The notes beneath the pieces were generated by a model. The model was given only the letters and a program-made list of their open reading frames with translations, was not told the DNA's origin and did no database searches. The translations under genes and the position numbers were made by a program. 64,000 nucleotides of DNA from Chitinophaga sp. (GTDB lineage Bacteria; Bacteroidota; Bacteroidia; Chitinophagales; Chitinophagaceae), in assembly GCF_017745275.1 (NCBI RefSeq), contig NZ_JAGHZS010000008.1:371165-435164 (forward strand), given 5' to 3'. Shown here piece by piece: positions 10,894-19,537 of this stretch (position 1 is its first letter; every line of letters starts with the position of its first letter).

Positions 10894-11787
10894 ATGTTCG
10901 ATTTCAGACTCAAGGTATTTCATACCGTCGCCAAACGTCTTAGCTTCACTAAAGCTGCAGAGGAGTTGTATATTTCGCAACCTGCTGTTACCAAACATAT
11001 ACATGAACTGGAACAGCAACTGGGAATGGCGATGTTTGAAAGAATCGGCAACAAAATAAAACTAACCCGCGCCGGTACACTGGTGATGCACCATGCGGAA
11101 ATTATTTTCACTGATTACCGCAACCTGGAATACGACGTTAATCAGCTGAAACATATGCAGGGCGGGCTATTGCCTATAGGTGCCAGTACTACCATTGCGC
11201 AATACCTGATTCCTCCCCTGCTGGCTAAATTTAACCAGCGGTATCCCGATGTAAAAACATCGCTCACCAACGGTAATACCGAGCAAATAGAACAGGCCCT
11301 GTTTGAAAAAAGTATTCAGCTGGGTATCATAGAAGGCAGTTCTAAAAATCCATTGCTGAAGTATGTGGAGTTTGCCAAAGATGAAATTGTACTGATAGGC
11401 AATGTAAAACACCGCTACGGTAACGGCGAACCCTTATCGGCTGCCGATCTGAAAACCATTCCGCTGCTGATGCGGGAGCATGGCTCCGGTACGTTGGAAG
11501 TGATTACAGAAGAACTGAAACGGCTCAAACTAAAGATCACTGACCTGAACATTGCCATGTATATGGGTAGTACGGAAAGTATCAAATCATACCTGCACCA
11601 TTCGCCCTGTGCTGCTTTTATTTCTTTACAGGCAGTACAGCGCGAATTGGAGCTGGGAGAGTTTACCATTTTACCGATAAAGAATTTTAAACTGGTACGA
11701 AAGCTGCATTTTACGTATTTACAAGGGCTGCAGGACAAGCTTTGCCAGCTATTTATCCGTTTTGCGAAGCAAAATATGACCGAGTAA
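10894..11787 (+). CDS. LysR family transcriptional regulator
   Basis: 297 residues from the ATG at 10894. This start is preferred over an earlier in-frame codon at 10846, because the winged helix-turn-helix domain begins right there (MFDFRLKVFHTVAKRLSFTK) and the earlier start would overlap the binding-protein gene. The DNA-binding helices (AAEELYISQPAVTKHIHELE) are followed by a two-lobed effector domain from about residue 90. The gene lies 22 nt after the binding-protein gene on the same strand and converges on the acetyltransferase gene with 8 nt between stops. It probably regulates the cytochrome/DsrE/binding-protein cluster, possibly sensing a sulfur compound as CysB-like proteins do. 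That part is inference. Confidence 0.9.
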   Translation: MFDFRLKVFHTVAKRLSFTKAAEELYISQPAVTKHIHELEQQLGMAMFERIGNKIKLTRAGTLVMHHAEIIFTDYRNLEYDVNQLKHMQGGLLPIGASTTIAQYLIPPLLAKFNQRYPDVKTSLTNGNTEQIEQALFEKSIQLGIIEGSSKNPLLKYVEFAKDEIVLIGNVKHRYGNGEPLSAADLKTIPLLMREHGSGTLEVITEELKRLKLKITDLNIAMYMGSTESIKSYLHHSPCAAFISLQAVQRELELGEFTILPIKNFKLVRKLHFTYLQGLQDKLCQLFIRFAKQNMTE

Positions 11788-11795
11788 GGGTAACG

Positions 11796-12302
11796 CTAAT
11801 TATTTAACAGGTGCCAGTGCAGCATTTCGCCCGCCGAAGCAGTTTCCTTCATCCCCAGGTGCTGTAATACTTTCATGGAAGCGGTATTAGTAACATCACA
11901 TTCCGCTATCAGTTTTTTAACATGTGGTTGTTGAAAGGCCCATGCTACCAAAGCGGTAGTGGCTTCCCGCATATAACCTCTGCGGCGGTAAGCAGGTAAC
12001 ATGGCATAGCCGATTTCGATAACACCATTTTTATCCGGGCGGCCTTTAAAGCCGGTGTGTCCTATCACGGTTTTTTCTTCTTTGGATACAATAATCCATA
12101 ACATCCAGGGAAATGATTTGGGATCATGTTGCAACAACTCAATGAAATGTGGCAACTGTTCCTTCAGATCGTCCTGTGGCCATTCATCCGGAATGGCAGC
12201 CTGTAGCACTTCTCCGGCATGCGGGTGGCGCAAATATATTTCCGTTAGCAAGGGCAAACGGCAAGGATACATCAACAAGCGTGCAGTATTAAGGGGTAAC
12301 AT
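11796..12302 (-). CDS. GNAT family N-acetyltransferase (RimJ/RimL-like)
   Basis: 168 residues. The acetyl-CoA binding motif is visible in IEIGYAMLPAYRRRGYMREA (about 95-114), and the C-terminal VTNTASMKVLQHLGM is typical of RimJ/RimL-type GNAT enzymes. The substrate cannot be predicted; these proteins often acetylate ribosomal proteins, small amines or antibiotics. The gene converges on the LysR gene with almost no gap. It lies 33 nt from the MBL-fold hydrolase gene upstream on the same strand, so the two may be cotranscribed. Confidence 0.88.
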   Translation of the reverse strand: MLPLNTARLLMYPCRLPLLTEIYLRHPHAGEVLQAAIPDEWPQDDLKEQLPHFIELLQHDPKSFPWMLWIIVSKEEKTVIGHTGFKGRPDKNGVIEIGYAMLPAYRRRGYMREATTALVAWAFQQPHVKKLIAECDVTNTASMKVLQHLGMKETASAGEMLHWHLLNN

Positions 12303-12334
12303 AAAACGGAATTTGACGTCAACTATAATCTTCG

Positions 12335-13087
12335 CTACCGATATCGTGATTTAATGATACTGGTATCCAATGTCTCTCCTGGTTTCAGCACATGAATATC
12401 CAGTTTACTGATGTCTTCTGTCAGCGCTGCCAGCTTTTCCGGGGTACCTGTGAGTGTAGCCATAGATCCATAATGACAAGGGATTACATGCTTTACTTTC
12501 AACAGGCGAATAGCAAAAGCGGCTTCCAGTGGCCCCATGGTAAAGCGGTCACCGATAGGCAGAATAGCGATATCTGGTTCGTAGATTTCTCCTATCAGCG
12601 CCATATCACCAAATACAGAGGTATCGCCGGAATAGTATACAGACACATCATCACTGGTCCACACAATAAACCCATTGGTGGCATGTGGATATCCGATTTT
12701 CCCATCTGGCAGATTGATATGTGCAAAATGGAAAGCGTTGGTCATGGTTATTTTTACATCCAGGATATTGATAGTTCCGCCGGCATTCATTTTCTCAAAC
12801 ACATGATCCGGTATCCCCTGCTCTAACAGGTAAAACCGTACAATAGGATTGGCAATCACTTTAGGGGACCTGGTACGTATGATATCCACAATCTTACTAT
12901 CCAGGTGATCGCTATGCCCATGTGTAATCAATATCAGGTCTATTTTCTCCGGCACTTGTACATTGGCCGGAAGAAACGGATTATTGGTGTACCAGGGGTC
13001 CAACAGGATAACATGTCCTTCCGGTGTAGTGATCTGAAAACTGGCGTGCGCCAGGAACTGAATCTGGGAATGGGAGTGCGCGCTCAT
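12335..13087 (-). CDS. Metal-dependent hydrolase, metallo-beta-lactamase fold (UPF0173-type)
   Basis: 250 residues. It has the metal-binding HGHSDH at 56-61 and further conserved features of the UlaG/UPF0173 group: LGHASF-like FLAHASFQI at the N-terminus, SGDTSVFGDM in the middle, and a late histidine in VIPCHYGSM. No signal peptide, so it is cytoplasmic. The substrate is unknown, although relatives include lactonases and phosphodiesterases. It starts at ATG 13087 just downstream of a family B palindrome and continues toward the acetyltransferase gene. Confidence 0.9.
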   Translation of the reverse strand: MSAHSHSQIQFLAHASFQITTPEGHVILLDPWYTNNPFLPANVQVPEKIDLILITHGHSDHLDSKIVDIIRTRSPKVIANPIVRFYLLEQGIPDHVFEKMNAGGTINILDVKITMTNAFHFAHINLPDGKIGYPHATNGFIVWTSDDVSVYYSGDTSVFGDMALIGEIYEPDIAILPIGDRFTMGPLEAAFAIRLLKVKHVIPCHYGSMATLTGTPEKLAALTEDISKLDIHVLKPGETLDTSIIKSRYR

Positions 13088-13121
13088 AGTTTATGATTAA
13101 CTGTTTAAATATACTATTAAT

Positions 13122-13210
13122 TAAAGCAGAAAGCGCAACAGGAAAAGCTAATAAAGCGAATGACCAGGGCGGATGCATCATTACATATCCGCGCTGGTCA
13201 TTCGCCTTAT
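13122..13210. repeat. Family B intergenic palindrome
   Basis: The core is a 19-bp inverted repeat with one mismatch (13156-13174 with 13187-13205) starting GCGAATGACCAG. The flanks AAAGCAGAAAGC and AATAAAGC are as in the other family B copies, but the right flank has decayed. It lies between the lipocalin-like gene and the MBL-fold gene on the minus strand. Confidence 0.75.
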
Positions 13211-13230
13211 TCGTTTGTTGTTTATGTCTT

Positions 13231-13722
13231 TTATTTACGCTGCAGTGTATAAATGATAGCTGCATTTTTATTTTCGAAGTTTACGTTGGCTCTCCAGGTC
13301 ATGGTGCTACCAGCGCCTACTACGTCTACTCTGTAGCCTGTAGTAACATTTTTAGCTTTATCGCCGCTGTACAGCTTTTTGAAGCCCAGCTGGGTAACGC
13401 CACCTGATTTGGTGAGGGTCCATGCAATATTCTGGGTTACTGCATTGCAACCATTTTCTGTAGAAGAAATGGTGTAAGAAGCACCTGCCCAGTTATCCGG
13501 GAATATCCACTGGCTACCAATAAAGCATTTTGCATTGGCTTCATCGAATACAGTTACTTTAGCGTTATCGGGAATGCCTTCGTATTTAATATCGGTTAAA
13601 ACCCAGTTACCTTTTACGGCGGCCTTATTAATGTCTGTTGTAACGCCTTGTTTCGGGGAGCAGGAAGTTGCAAAAACGGCTACAATCGCCATCAATAATG
13701 CTGCAAATGAAAATTTTTTCAT
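13231..13722 (-). CDS. Lipocalin-like lipoprotein
   Basis: 163 residues. A lipoprotein signal ends in ATSC (Cys21). The mature part begins with the lipocalin-like signature KGNWVLTDIKYEGIP and proceeds as alternating beta strands ending in ENKNAAIIYTLQR. This matches the small Bacteroidota lipocalin-type lipoproteins of about 150-170 residues. The role is unknown; binding of a hydrophobic ligand or envelope maintenance is guessed from the fold. It is a single gene followed by a family B palindrome. Start: ATG before MKKFSF. Confidence 0.78.
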   Translation of the reverse strand: MKKFSFAALLMAIVAVFATSCSPKQGVTTDINKAAVKGNWVLTDIKYEGIPDNAKVTVFDEANAKCFIGSQWIFPDNWAGASYTISSTENGCNAVTQNIAWTLTKSGGVTQLGFKKLYSGDKAKNVTTGYRVDVVGAGSTMTWRANVNFENKNAAIIYTLQRK

Positions 13723-13849
13723 GGGAAATTAGTTTGTGTGTTTAAATGCCATAGTATTCAACACGCAGTTATCAAATAAGGTTTTATAACAGCAAGAATA
13801 CTGCGGCAAGTTCAGCATTTACAAGAAACGTACCAAATGAAAGTAGTAT

Positions 13850-14338
13850 TTAATGAGTAACAGGGGCAAGTGTTTGGGCTGGCTGGGGAATGGTCAGCCT
13901 CAAGAGTACATTTTCCAGTTGTTCAGTGCGGCGAAAAAAATACCAGGTACTGGCTGCCAGGGCCATCGTTAATACCACCATGGCAATAAAAGCACAGCGC
14001 CACCACATGCTCACGGTAATTCTTCTGTTCCAGAAAGGTTCCAGGTGTATATAGGTAGGGCCCGGATTCGTGTGTTCATTATAGTTACCCCAGCTCCGCT
14101 GTTGCTGTCCCTTTTCTTCCTTAATGCGTTGTAGCAGGTTATGTCTCAGCACCAACGGCGGCATTACTGCCTCTTCAAGCAATTTGCTTTCAAACCGCAG
14201 TTCGGCGGCGTTTACTTCCAGTTCCAGCAGTGGGTAAATTTCCCGTAAGCGGAATAATTCTTCCTCCTGTTCAGGTGAAGTGAGGCCGAGCAGGTAACGC
14301 TCAATGATGCCACTCTCTATATAATCACTGATGTTCAA
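13850..14338 (-). CDS. Short anti-sigma-like membrane protein, second paralog
   Basis: 162 residues. The N-terminus (DYIESGIIERYLLGL) is the signature of Bacteroidota anti-sigma proteins of the RskA-like group. One membrane helix lies at about residues 112-133 and only about 25 residues follow, so the usual extracytoplasmic RskA domain is missing. It is clearly paralogous to the protein at 14471-14941: same N-terminus, the same MPP motif near residue 58, and a WW before the membrane helix. The only possible start before the conserved N-terminus is a TTG at 14338, with AAAGGA 7 nt upstream as ribosome site. It lies 132 nt after the first paralog. It probably binds the sigma factor of this operon or a different one; this is inference. 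Confidence 0.7.
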   Translation of the reverse strand: MNISDYIESGIIERYLLGLTSPEQEEELFRLREIYPLLELEVNAAELRFESKLLEEAVMPPLVLRHNLLQRIKEEKGQQQRSWGNYNEHTNPGPTYIHLEPFWNRRITVSMWWRCAFIAMVVLTMALAASTWYFFRRTEQLENVLLRLTIPQPAQTLAPVTH

Positions 14339-14470
14339 AATAGTCCTTTACAAAATCGGCAGATACAAAATATAAGTAATAAATGCCATATCAATAGATA
14401 CGTGAAATCCGGAATGCATGGATTTCAAATTGAGAAAATATTTTTAAATAACGCTTTTCAACTGCAAAAA

Positions 14471-14941
14471 TTACACCTGGCTGGGAGATGTTTGCTCCTG
14501 CTTAACCGGTTGGTGGAGGTTAAAGCTGTGCTGCTCCTGTGACATACGGTATTTGAGATAATAAAAAATAGCCAGGAAGAGGAATACTTTAGACATGATA
14601 AAGAAGATAATGAAAAATATCTTCCACCAACGGTGAACGGTGATATGGCTACCGTCTTTCGGCTGAATGTTAATAAAAGTATAGTTGGACGAAGGATCCG
14701 AGTAGGCATGTCCTTGTTCCCAGCGGATCTTTTGCAATACGCGATCGCGTATTTCCATGGGAGGCATAGCTGGCTCGTCGAACGCGGCTCTTTCCAGGCG
14801 ACGTTCCACAAATTCCACTTCGGTATCCAGTTCCGGATACAGTCGTCTCATGTGCTGCAGCTCTTCTACTTCTGCTTCAGAAGCAAGGCCGAGTACGAAG
14901 GACTCGATAATACCGCTTTCTATGTAGAATTTTAGTTCCAC
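14471..14941 (-). CDS. Short anti-sigma-like membrane protein, first paralog
   Basis: 156 residues. It begins with the anti-sigma signature FYIESGIIESFVLGL, has an acidic helical cytoplasmic part to about residue 100, one hydrophobic segment (about 107-129) and a short tail. Full-length relatives carry a roughly 150-residue RskA-like outer domain that is absent here. The start is GTG at 14941 and overlaps the last 10 nt of the sigma-factor gene, so translational coupling is likely; no in-frame ATG exists before residue 31. The overlap with the sigma gene is the main evidence that this is its anti-sigma partner. Confidence 0.75.
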   Translation of the reverse strand: MELKFYIESGIIESFVLGLASEAEVEELQHMRRLYPELDTEVEFVERRLERAAFDEPAMPPMEIRDRVLQKIRWEQGHAYSDPSSNYTFINIQPKDGSHITVHRWWKIFFIIFFIMSKVFLFLAIFYYLKYRMSQEQHSFNLHQPVKQEQTSPSQV

Positions 14942-15444
14942 GTATCTTTTAGGAATTGTCTGAAAGACTTCATAGCGTCTCCCAGGATGTCATTTACTTG
15001 CTCTTCCGGCAATGCCAGTAAGCGTGCTATCGTTGTGATTGATAATCCTTTAAAGTAACTAAGCCGGAACACTTGTTGTTGATCAGCCGGCAGCATCAAA
15101 TAAAATCGTTGTAATACTCCCTCTTCCAGCTTCATCAGGGCAGATCCGGTTAATGCAGTTTCCGGGAGCGCTTCTCTAATGGCTAATTCTCTGGTTTTAC
15201 GCATTAGCCATGCAAATAAGGTTCTATAGCCGGATGTATGAAAGGTTCCGATATGTTGAAAAACCCAGGTAAATACTCTTACCATTACATCATCCGCTCT
15301 TTCTTTTACTGGTACCAATTGCAGCACTACTGCATAGAGTGCTCCTGCGTAGCGATCGTACAACAATTCTTTTGCCGCAGGATCCCCTATCACTAAACGC
15401 TCAATGAGCACTTGTTCACTTATATGTGCCAAATCACGCCGCAA
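14932..15444 (-). CDS. ECF-type RNA polymerase sigma factor
   Basis: 170 residues with the two ECF domains. Region 2 spans about 24-70 (LYDRYAGALYAVVLQL, ADDVMVRVFTWVFQHI). Region 4 spans about 115-165 (FRLSYFKGLSITTIARLLAL). Region 2.2 is divergent from the common EDLVQEVF form. The reading frame has no ATG before residue 54, so the start must be TTG at 15444 or 15432. The two anti-sigma-like genes follow directly, the first overlapping by 10 nt. The target regulon is unknown; autoregulation is common in such operons but no promoter motif is evident. Confidence 0.82.
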   Translation of the reverse strand: MRRDLAHISEQVLIERLVIGDPAAKELLYDRYAGALYAVVLQLVPVKERADDVMVRVFTWVFQHIGTFHTSGYRTLFAWLMRKTRELAIREALPETALTGSALMKLEEGVLQRFYLMLPADQQQVFRLSYFKGLSITTIARLLALPEEQVNDILGDAMKSFRQFLKDTWN

Positions 15445-15537
15445 AGAAGTTGTGTACTAAGTTTTAAGAATGCTAAAATAATAAATAAAAGCATGTAGAC
15501 GTCACAACAGCTAATATGAATTTATCAACATATAAAA

Positions 15538-16056
15538 CTAAAATGGACAACTTTTGGGCAAATCCATCCGGTACAACCAGTATTGCTGTCCCAGCCTGGG
15601 TTCCAGCTCACACACAATAGAAAATCCAAGATCACTGTACAAATGCCGGGCATCCGGCATAATAGTACTGGTATGCAGCCCAAGGATCTTCTCCCCTTTA
15701 GTGGTGGCCTGTTCTATGCACATTTGGGTTAACTGCCGGGCTATTCCCTTTCCCCTGTAAGCAGGATGTACCCCCAAACGGCGCACACTGGCCCAATCGG
15801 CCGGATATGGCGGATCTTCCTTGCCGGAATACACCAGGAATACCACGCCTACCAACTCCTCTCCAGCCTCACATACAAATGTGGTGGCTGTACTTATCAA
15901 CGCCTCCAATGCAGATAAATTGCTTAAATTTTGTTTCATTTTTTCCCAATGCTCCGGCTCCAGCATGGTTTCAAACTGTCCGTAACTCAGCATAGAAACC
16001 TCCCGGATAGCCGCTATATCTGCAGCCTCCGCCAGCCTGTAATTCAGTGTATTCAT
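15538..16056 (-). CDS. GNAT family N-acetyltransferase
   Basis: 172 residues from the ATG at 16056. An upstream TTG/ATG-type start at 16110 would add 18 residues that do not look like part of the domain, which begins NYRLAEAADIAAIREVS. The acetyl-CoA loop is RRLGVHPAYRGKGIARQL, and the C-terminal RHLYSDLGFSIV is typical of GNAT enzymes. The substrate is unknown. It is a single gene, divergent from the CoA-transferase gene. Confidence 0.85.
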   Translation of the reverse strand: MNTLNYRLAEAADIAAIREVSMLSYGQFETMLEPEHWEKMKQNLSNLSALEALISTATTFVCEAGEELVGVVFLVYSGKEDPPYPADWASVRRLGVHPAYRGKGIARQLTQMCIEQATTKGEKILGLHTSTIMPDARHLYSDLGFSIVCELEPRLGQQYWLYRMDLPKSCPF

Positions 16057-16197
16057 CACCGTTATTTTACTTTTGAGGTCCAACAATTCCCCACCCACGG
16101 TTGTTGACAATAGGTAGATAATAAAGTTAAATTTACGATATGACTTTGCTCATAGTTAGTTTTTCTACTGCACGATAATTTTGAGAAAACTACCAAC

Positions 16198-17469
16198 ATG
16201 TCCTACACATCAATAGAAGCAGCCGTATCATTAATCCAGTCAGGCCAAACCGTATTCATACATACTGCCGCCGCCACGCCGAAAGAGTTGGTACGCGCTA
16301 TGAGCGCCCGCAGCCACGAACTAAAACAGGTACGCCTCGTTAGCATCCATACCGAGTGGGAGGCTCCCTACGCCGAACCGGAGCATGCCCATGCTTTTCA
16401 GATAGACGCGTTCTTCGTTGGTAAAAATATCCGGAAAGCAGTGAATGAAGGAAGAGCTAACTACGTTCCCATGTTTCTCAGCGAAATACCCCGCTATTTC
16501 CGTACCTGCGAACAACCCATCGATGTAGCGCTTATCTCTGTATCTCCCCCGGATAAAAATGGCTACTGCACACTGGGTGTATCCTGTGATATCAGCAAAG
16601 CTGCCGTAGATGTTGCCAGGATTATTATTGCAGAAGTAAATCCACAAATGCCAAGAGTATTGGGCGATGGCGTTATTCATATATCCCGTATCACCGCGGC
16701 TGTAGATGTGGACTACCCTATTTATGCCCAACAGATTAACCCTCCCAGTCATATCGAACTATCCATAGGCCGCCATGTGGCCTCACTGATAGACGACCGC
16801 GCCACGCTGCAAATGGGCATCGGCGGTATTCCCAACGCCGTATTACAGTGTTTATCTGACCATAAAGACCTGGGCATCCACACCGAAATGTTTTCTGATG
16901 GCATTATCGACCTGGTGGAACGGGGCGTTATTACCGGCAAATACAAAACCGTACACCCCGGATTGCTGATTTCCAGCTTTGCCATCGGCAGTCAACGGCT
17001 ATACGATTTTATGGATACTAACCTGATCATGCGGCTGATGGACGTGGAATACGTAAATAATCCTACCACTATCCGGAAAAACCCCAAAGTGACTGCTATC
17101 AACAGTGCCATCGAAATAGATATCTTCGGGCAGGTATGTGCAGACTCTATTGGGTTCAGACAATACAGTGGTGTAGGCGGGCAAATGGACTTTATGCGGG
17201 GAGCAGCACTTTCACAAGGAGGTAAACCTATTATAGCGATCCCGTCTGTTACCGGCAAAGGAATTTCCCGTATTGTATCCAGGCTGCAACCCGGCGCCAG
17301 CGTGGTAACTACCCGGGCGCATGTTCATTATGTGGTCACTGAATATGGCATTGCTCATTTGCTGGGGAAAAATCTTAAACAGCGTGCGCAGGCCCTGATC
17401 AATATCGCACACCCGGATCACCGTGAACAATTAGAAAAAGATGCTTTTGAGATATTCAAAGTTTTCTGA
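16198..17469 (+). CDS. Acetyl-CoA hydrolase/transferase family (4-hydroxybutyrate/acetate CoA-transferase type)
   Basis: 423 residues, the usual length of the Cat1/AbfT family. It would transfer CoA between acyl-CoA and acetate or a similar carboxylate in the cytoplasm. Seen: VALISVSPPDKNGYCTLG, LQMGIGGIPNAVL, and HTEMFSDGIIDL, in which Glu230 lies near the position of the family's catalytic glutamate. Also seen are FRQYSGVGGQMDF and HYVVTEYGIAHLLGK. The exact acyl substrate cannot be determined. A TAATTTTG -7-like box lies at 16176-16183. An LpxR-like gene follows 26 nt after the stop, so read-through is possible although no functional link is evident. Confidence 0.9.
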   Translation: MSYTSIEAAVSLIQSGQTVFIHTAAATPKELVRAMSARSHELKQVRLVSIHTEWEAPYAEPEHAHAFQIDAFFVGKNIRKAVNEGRANYVPMFLSEIPRYFRTCEQPIDVALISVSPPDKNGYCTLGVSCDISKAAVDVARIIIAEVNPQMPRVLGDGVIHISRITAAVDVDYPIYAQQINPPSHIELSIGRHVASLIDDRATLQMGIGGIPNAVLQCLSDHKDLGIHTEMFSDGIIDLVERGVITGKYKTVHPGLLISSFAIGSQRLYDFMDTNLIMRLMDVEYVNNPTTIRKNPKVTAINSAIEIDIFGQVCADSIGFRQYSGVGGQMDFMRGAALSQGGKPIIAIPSVTGKGISRIVSRLQPGASVVTTRAHVHYVVTEYGIAHLLGKNLKQRAQALINIAHPDHREQLEKDAFEIFKVF

Positions 17470-17495
17470 TTCCGGCATGCTTAAATATCTGCTGC

Positions 17496-18503
17496 GTGAA
17501 GAAATTATTACTCTTTCTATTCTTTTGTGCCACTATAGCGGTAGCATCCGGGCAAATTACCCAGGATGCTACCAAACAATTAAGGGTATACGAAGATGAT
17601 GACTTCTTCAATGTGTGGGGACGGGGTACTGATCGAGGCTATAGTAACGGCTCCCAGGTGGGTTATCTTTACATGAAAAAAAAATCATCAGCTTTCCTGG
17701 ATAAATGGATACTTCCCACTGCCGGCCCGCAGGCCATCAACGTGTTTGAATGGGATTTAATGCAGGTGATGATTACGCCTAACCAGATCGCCGACAGTAG
17801 CTTCATTCCGGCCGACTTTTACTACGCCGGTGCCTTGTTTGCCACACATGGACTTACCTCCTACAACCCCGAAAAGAAATACAGCTTTCATTCAGAACTG
17901 GTATTTGGCGTATTAGGTCCCTGGGCGCTGGCCAAAGAATCACAGACCTTTTTTCATCATTTAATCGGATATCAGCCGCCGCGTGGCTGGGAATACCAGG
18001 TACCCAATGCGCCGTTGCTCAACTACAATTTTACCTTTGAAGCCATGTTGTGGAATCCCATAAAAAGCCTGGAAATACTGGGTGGCCTGAACGCAAAAAC
18101 AGGTACTATGACTACCGCTGTGGGCGCCTGGTCTTATATCCGTTATGGTCTTTTTAATCCTTATTTCGGCAATCGTGATCTGACTACTGCCGTGCGCCGA
18201 AGGTTTCAACTATATGTGATGGCGCGGCCGCAATTTACCTTCACGGCCTATAATGCGCTATTACAGGGAGGTATATTTAAGTCGGAAGATACTAACTTTG
18301 AGCAACTGGATGGTAACCGGCAAACACATATGCGGCGCTGGTCTATCGGTATGGACTATGGCATTGGCATCGTAATTAACCGTATGAGTCTTCTTTATAC
18401 CCAGAAAACACGTACAGAGTGGATGAGCGGTACGGGCAAACATTCGGTAGGTAACATTACCCTGCTGATTCCTATCTCCCGTAAAACTATTATTGACAAA
18501 TAG
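17496..18503 (+). CDS. LpxR-like lipid A deacylase family protein (DUF2219)
   Basis: 335 residues starting at GTG 17496, directly before KKLLLFLFF. A signal peptide (1-19) is followed by the family signature EDDDFFNVWGRGTDRGYSNG, which corresponds to the NDxF...D(R)xYTNG motif of LpxR with its catalytic and calcium-binding residues. GPWALAKESQTFFHHLIG and PRGWEYQVPN also fit the family's conserved GxxA...Q...H and P.GW..Q blocks. LpxR is an outer-membrane beta barrel that removes the 3'-acyl chain of lipid A; activity in this protein is inferred. The end overlaps an alternative upstream start of the next lipoprotein, whose chosen ATG is at 18529. Confidence 0.85.
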   Translation: MKKLLLFLFFCATIAVASGQITQDATKQLRVYEDDDFFNVWGRGTDRGYSNGSQVGYLYMKKKSSAFLDKWILPTAGPQAINVFEWDLMQVMITPNQIADSSFIPADFYYAGALFATHGLTSYNPEKKYSFHSELVFGVLGPWALAKESQTFFHHLIGYQPPRGWEYQVPNAPLLNYNFTFEAMLWNPIKSLEILGGLNAKTGTMTTAVGAWSYIRYGLFNPYFGNRDLTTAVRRRFQLYVMARPQFTFTAYNALLQGGIFKSEDTNFEQLDGNRQTHMRRWSIGMDYGIGIVINRMSLLYTQKTRTEWMSGTGKHSVGNITLLIPISRKTIIDK

Positions 18504-18528
18504 CGTTATTTACCCAAATAATATTCCC

Positions 18529-19065
18529 ATGCACATCAAATTATTTGTACTTTCTATTTGTACCCTGGCTGTTGTTTCCTGCGTAAACAACGGAAAAAAA
18601 ACAAGCACCGATTCTACGGACAATGATACAACGCTGGATGTACAGGCTTCGGCGGAAAGCCCGCTGGATGTGAAACCATTATCTGGTTACTTCGTGAAAA
18701 ATACGATCAAGGTAAAAGACAGTCTTACGTTTTGGGTGATTGATAACCAGGCATCTTTCGACAGCCTTTTCGGTGTGGCCAAAACCATGAATAATACCAT
18801 TGACCAGCCCGACTTCGGCACCCAGGTAGTGGTAGCCGCTACCATGCCACCTACTTATTATGGCACCCAAATACAGCTGGCCGCTGCCACTTCCGATAAT
18901 ACCAACAACAATGCTTCCCTGCACTTTGTGGCAGTGAGTAACCCTGATAAAGGCTCCTCTTCTATTATGCCTTTGTGGCTCGGTGCAGTACCGAAAACAG
19001 GTAAAAGCACTTTTAAATTATTTACCGGAGATAATTTAACCAGCACTATTACGGAGCAACAGTAG
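18529..19065 (+). CDS. Lipoprotein of unknown function
   Basis: 178 residues from the ATG at 18529, chosen because the lipoprotein signal MHIKLFVLSICTLAVVSC begins there. An earlier in-frame start would overlap the LpxR-like gene and spoil the signal. After the lipid-anchored Cys comes a Ser/Thr/Asp-rich linker, then a globular part with KDSLTFWVIDNQASFDSLFG and QVVVAATMPPTYYGTQIQLA. This resembles small Bacteroidota lipoproteins, but I do not recognise the family. The last 17 nt overlap the convergent SRPBCC gene. Confidence 0.75.
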   Translation: MHIKLFVLSICTLAVVSCVNNGKKTSTDSTDNDTTLDVQASAESPLDVKPLSGYFVKNTIKVKDSLTFWVIDNQASFDSLFGVAKTMNNTIDQPDFGTQVVVAATMPPTYYGTQIQLAAATSDNTNNNASLHFVAVSNPDKGSSSIMPLWLGAVPKTGKSTFKLFTGDNLTSTITEQQ

Positions 19066-19528
19066 GCTGCCCAAAGATTTTCTCAATTACCTGGTGCCTG
19101 TAGGCAAACAGATCATCCAGTTGTTTTTTCACAAACAGCCAGTGGGCAAGCCTCCCCAGCCAGCCGAAAGGGAGTTTGTAATGCACGATGTCTGTCATTT
19201 TAACGCCACCCGGCGTCGGTTGAAAATGATGCTCATGATGCCACAGGCGGTAGGGCCCTACCCGTTGTTCATCTACAAAATAATCAAGATAGGCTACATG
19301 GGTAATCTCTGTCATCCACTCCAGTGGAATACCCGCTATGGGCGCCACGGTATAAGTAATCACCTGGCCGGGGTATACCTGGCCGGTATGGGGAGCGGAG
19401 GTTTCCCGAAAACGCATGCTGGCAGGCGTAATATGAGACAGGTTAGCGGGAGATGAAAAATAATTCCATACATCTTCCGGAGAGGCGGGAATGATCTGCG
19501 TGTGCCGTAGTGAATAAATAGTGGCCAT
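19049..19528 (-). CDS. SRPBCC-fold ligand-binding family protein
   Basis: 159 residues from the ATG at 19528. A start at 19546 is possible but adds only MLLIFS. The N-terminus (YSLRHTQIIPASPEDVWNYF) is the typical opening strand and helix of the polyketide-cyclase/SRPBCC fold. The C-terminal long helix is LDDLFAYRHQVIEKIFG, and the middle has GVKMTDIVHYKLPFGWLG. Relatives are often annotated as cell-division inhibitors or coenzyme Q-binding-like proteins, without proof. It is convergent and slightly overlapping with the lipoprotein gene at 18529. Confidence 0.85.
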   Translation of the reverse strand: MATIYSLRHTQIIPASPEDVWNYFSSPANLSHITPASMRFRETSAPHTGQVYPGQVITYTVAPIAGIPLEWMTEITHVAYLDYFVDEQRVGPYRLWHHEHHFQPTPGGVKMTDIVHYKLPFGWLGRLAHWLFVKKQLDDLFAYRHQVIEKIFGQPTVAP

Positions 19529-19537
19529 AGAAAAGAT

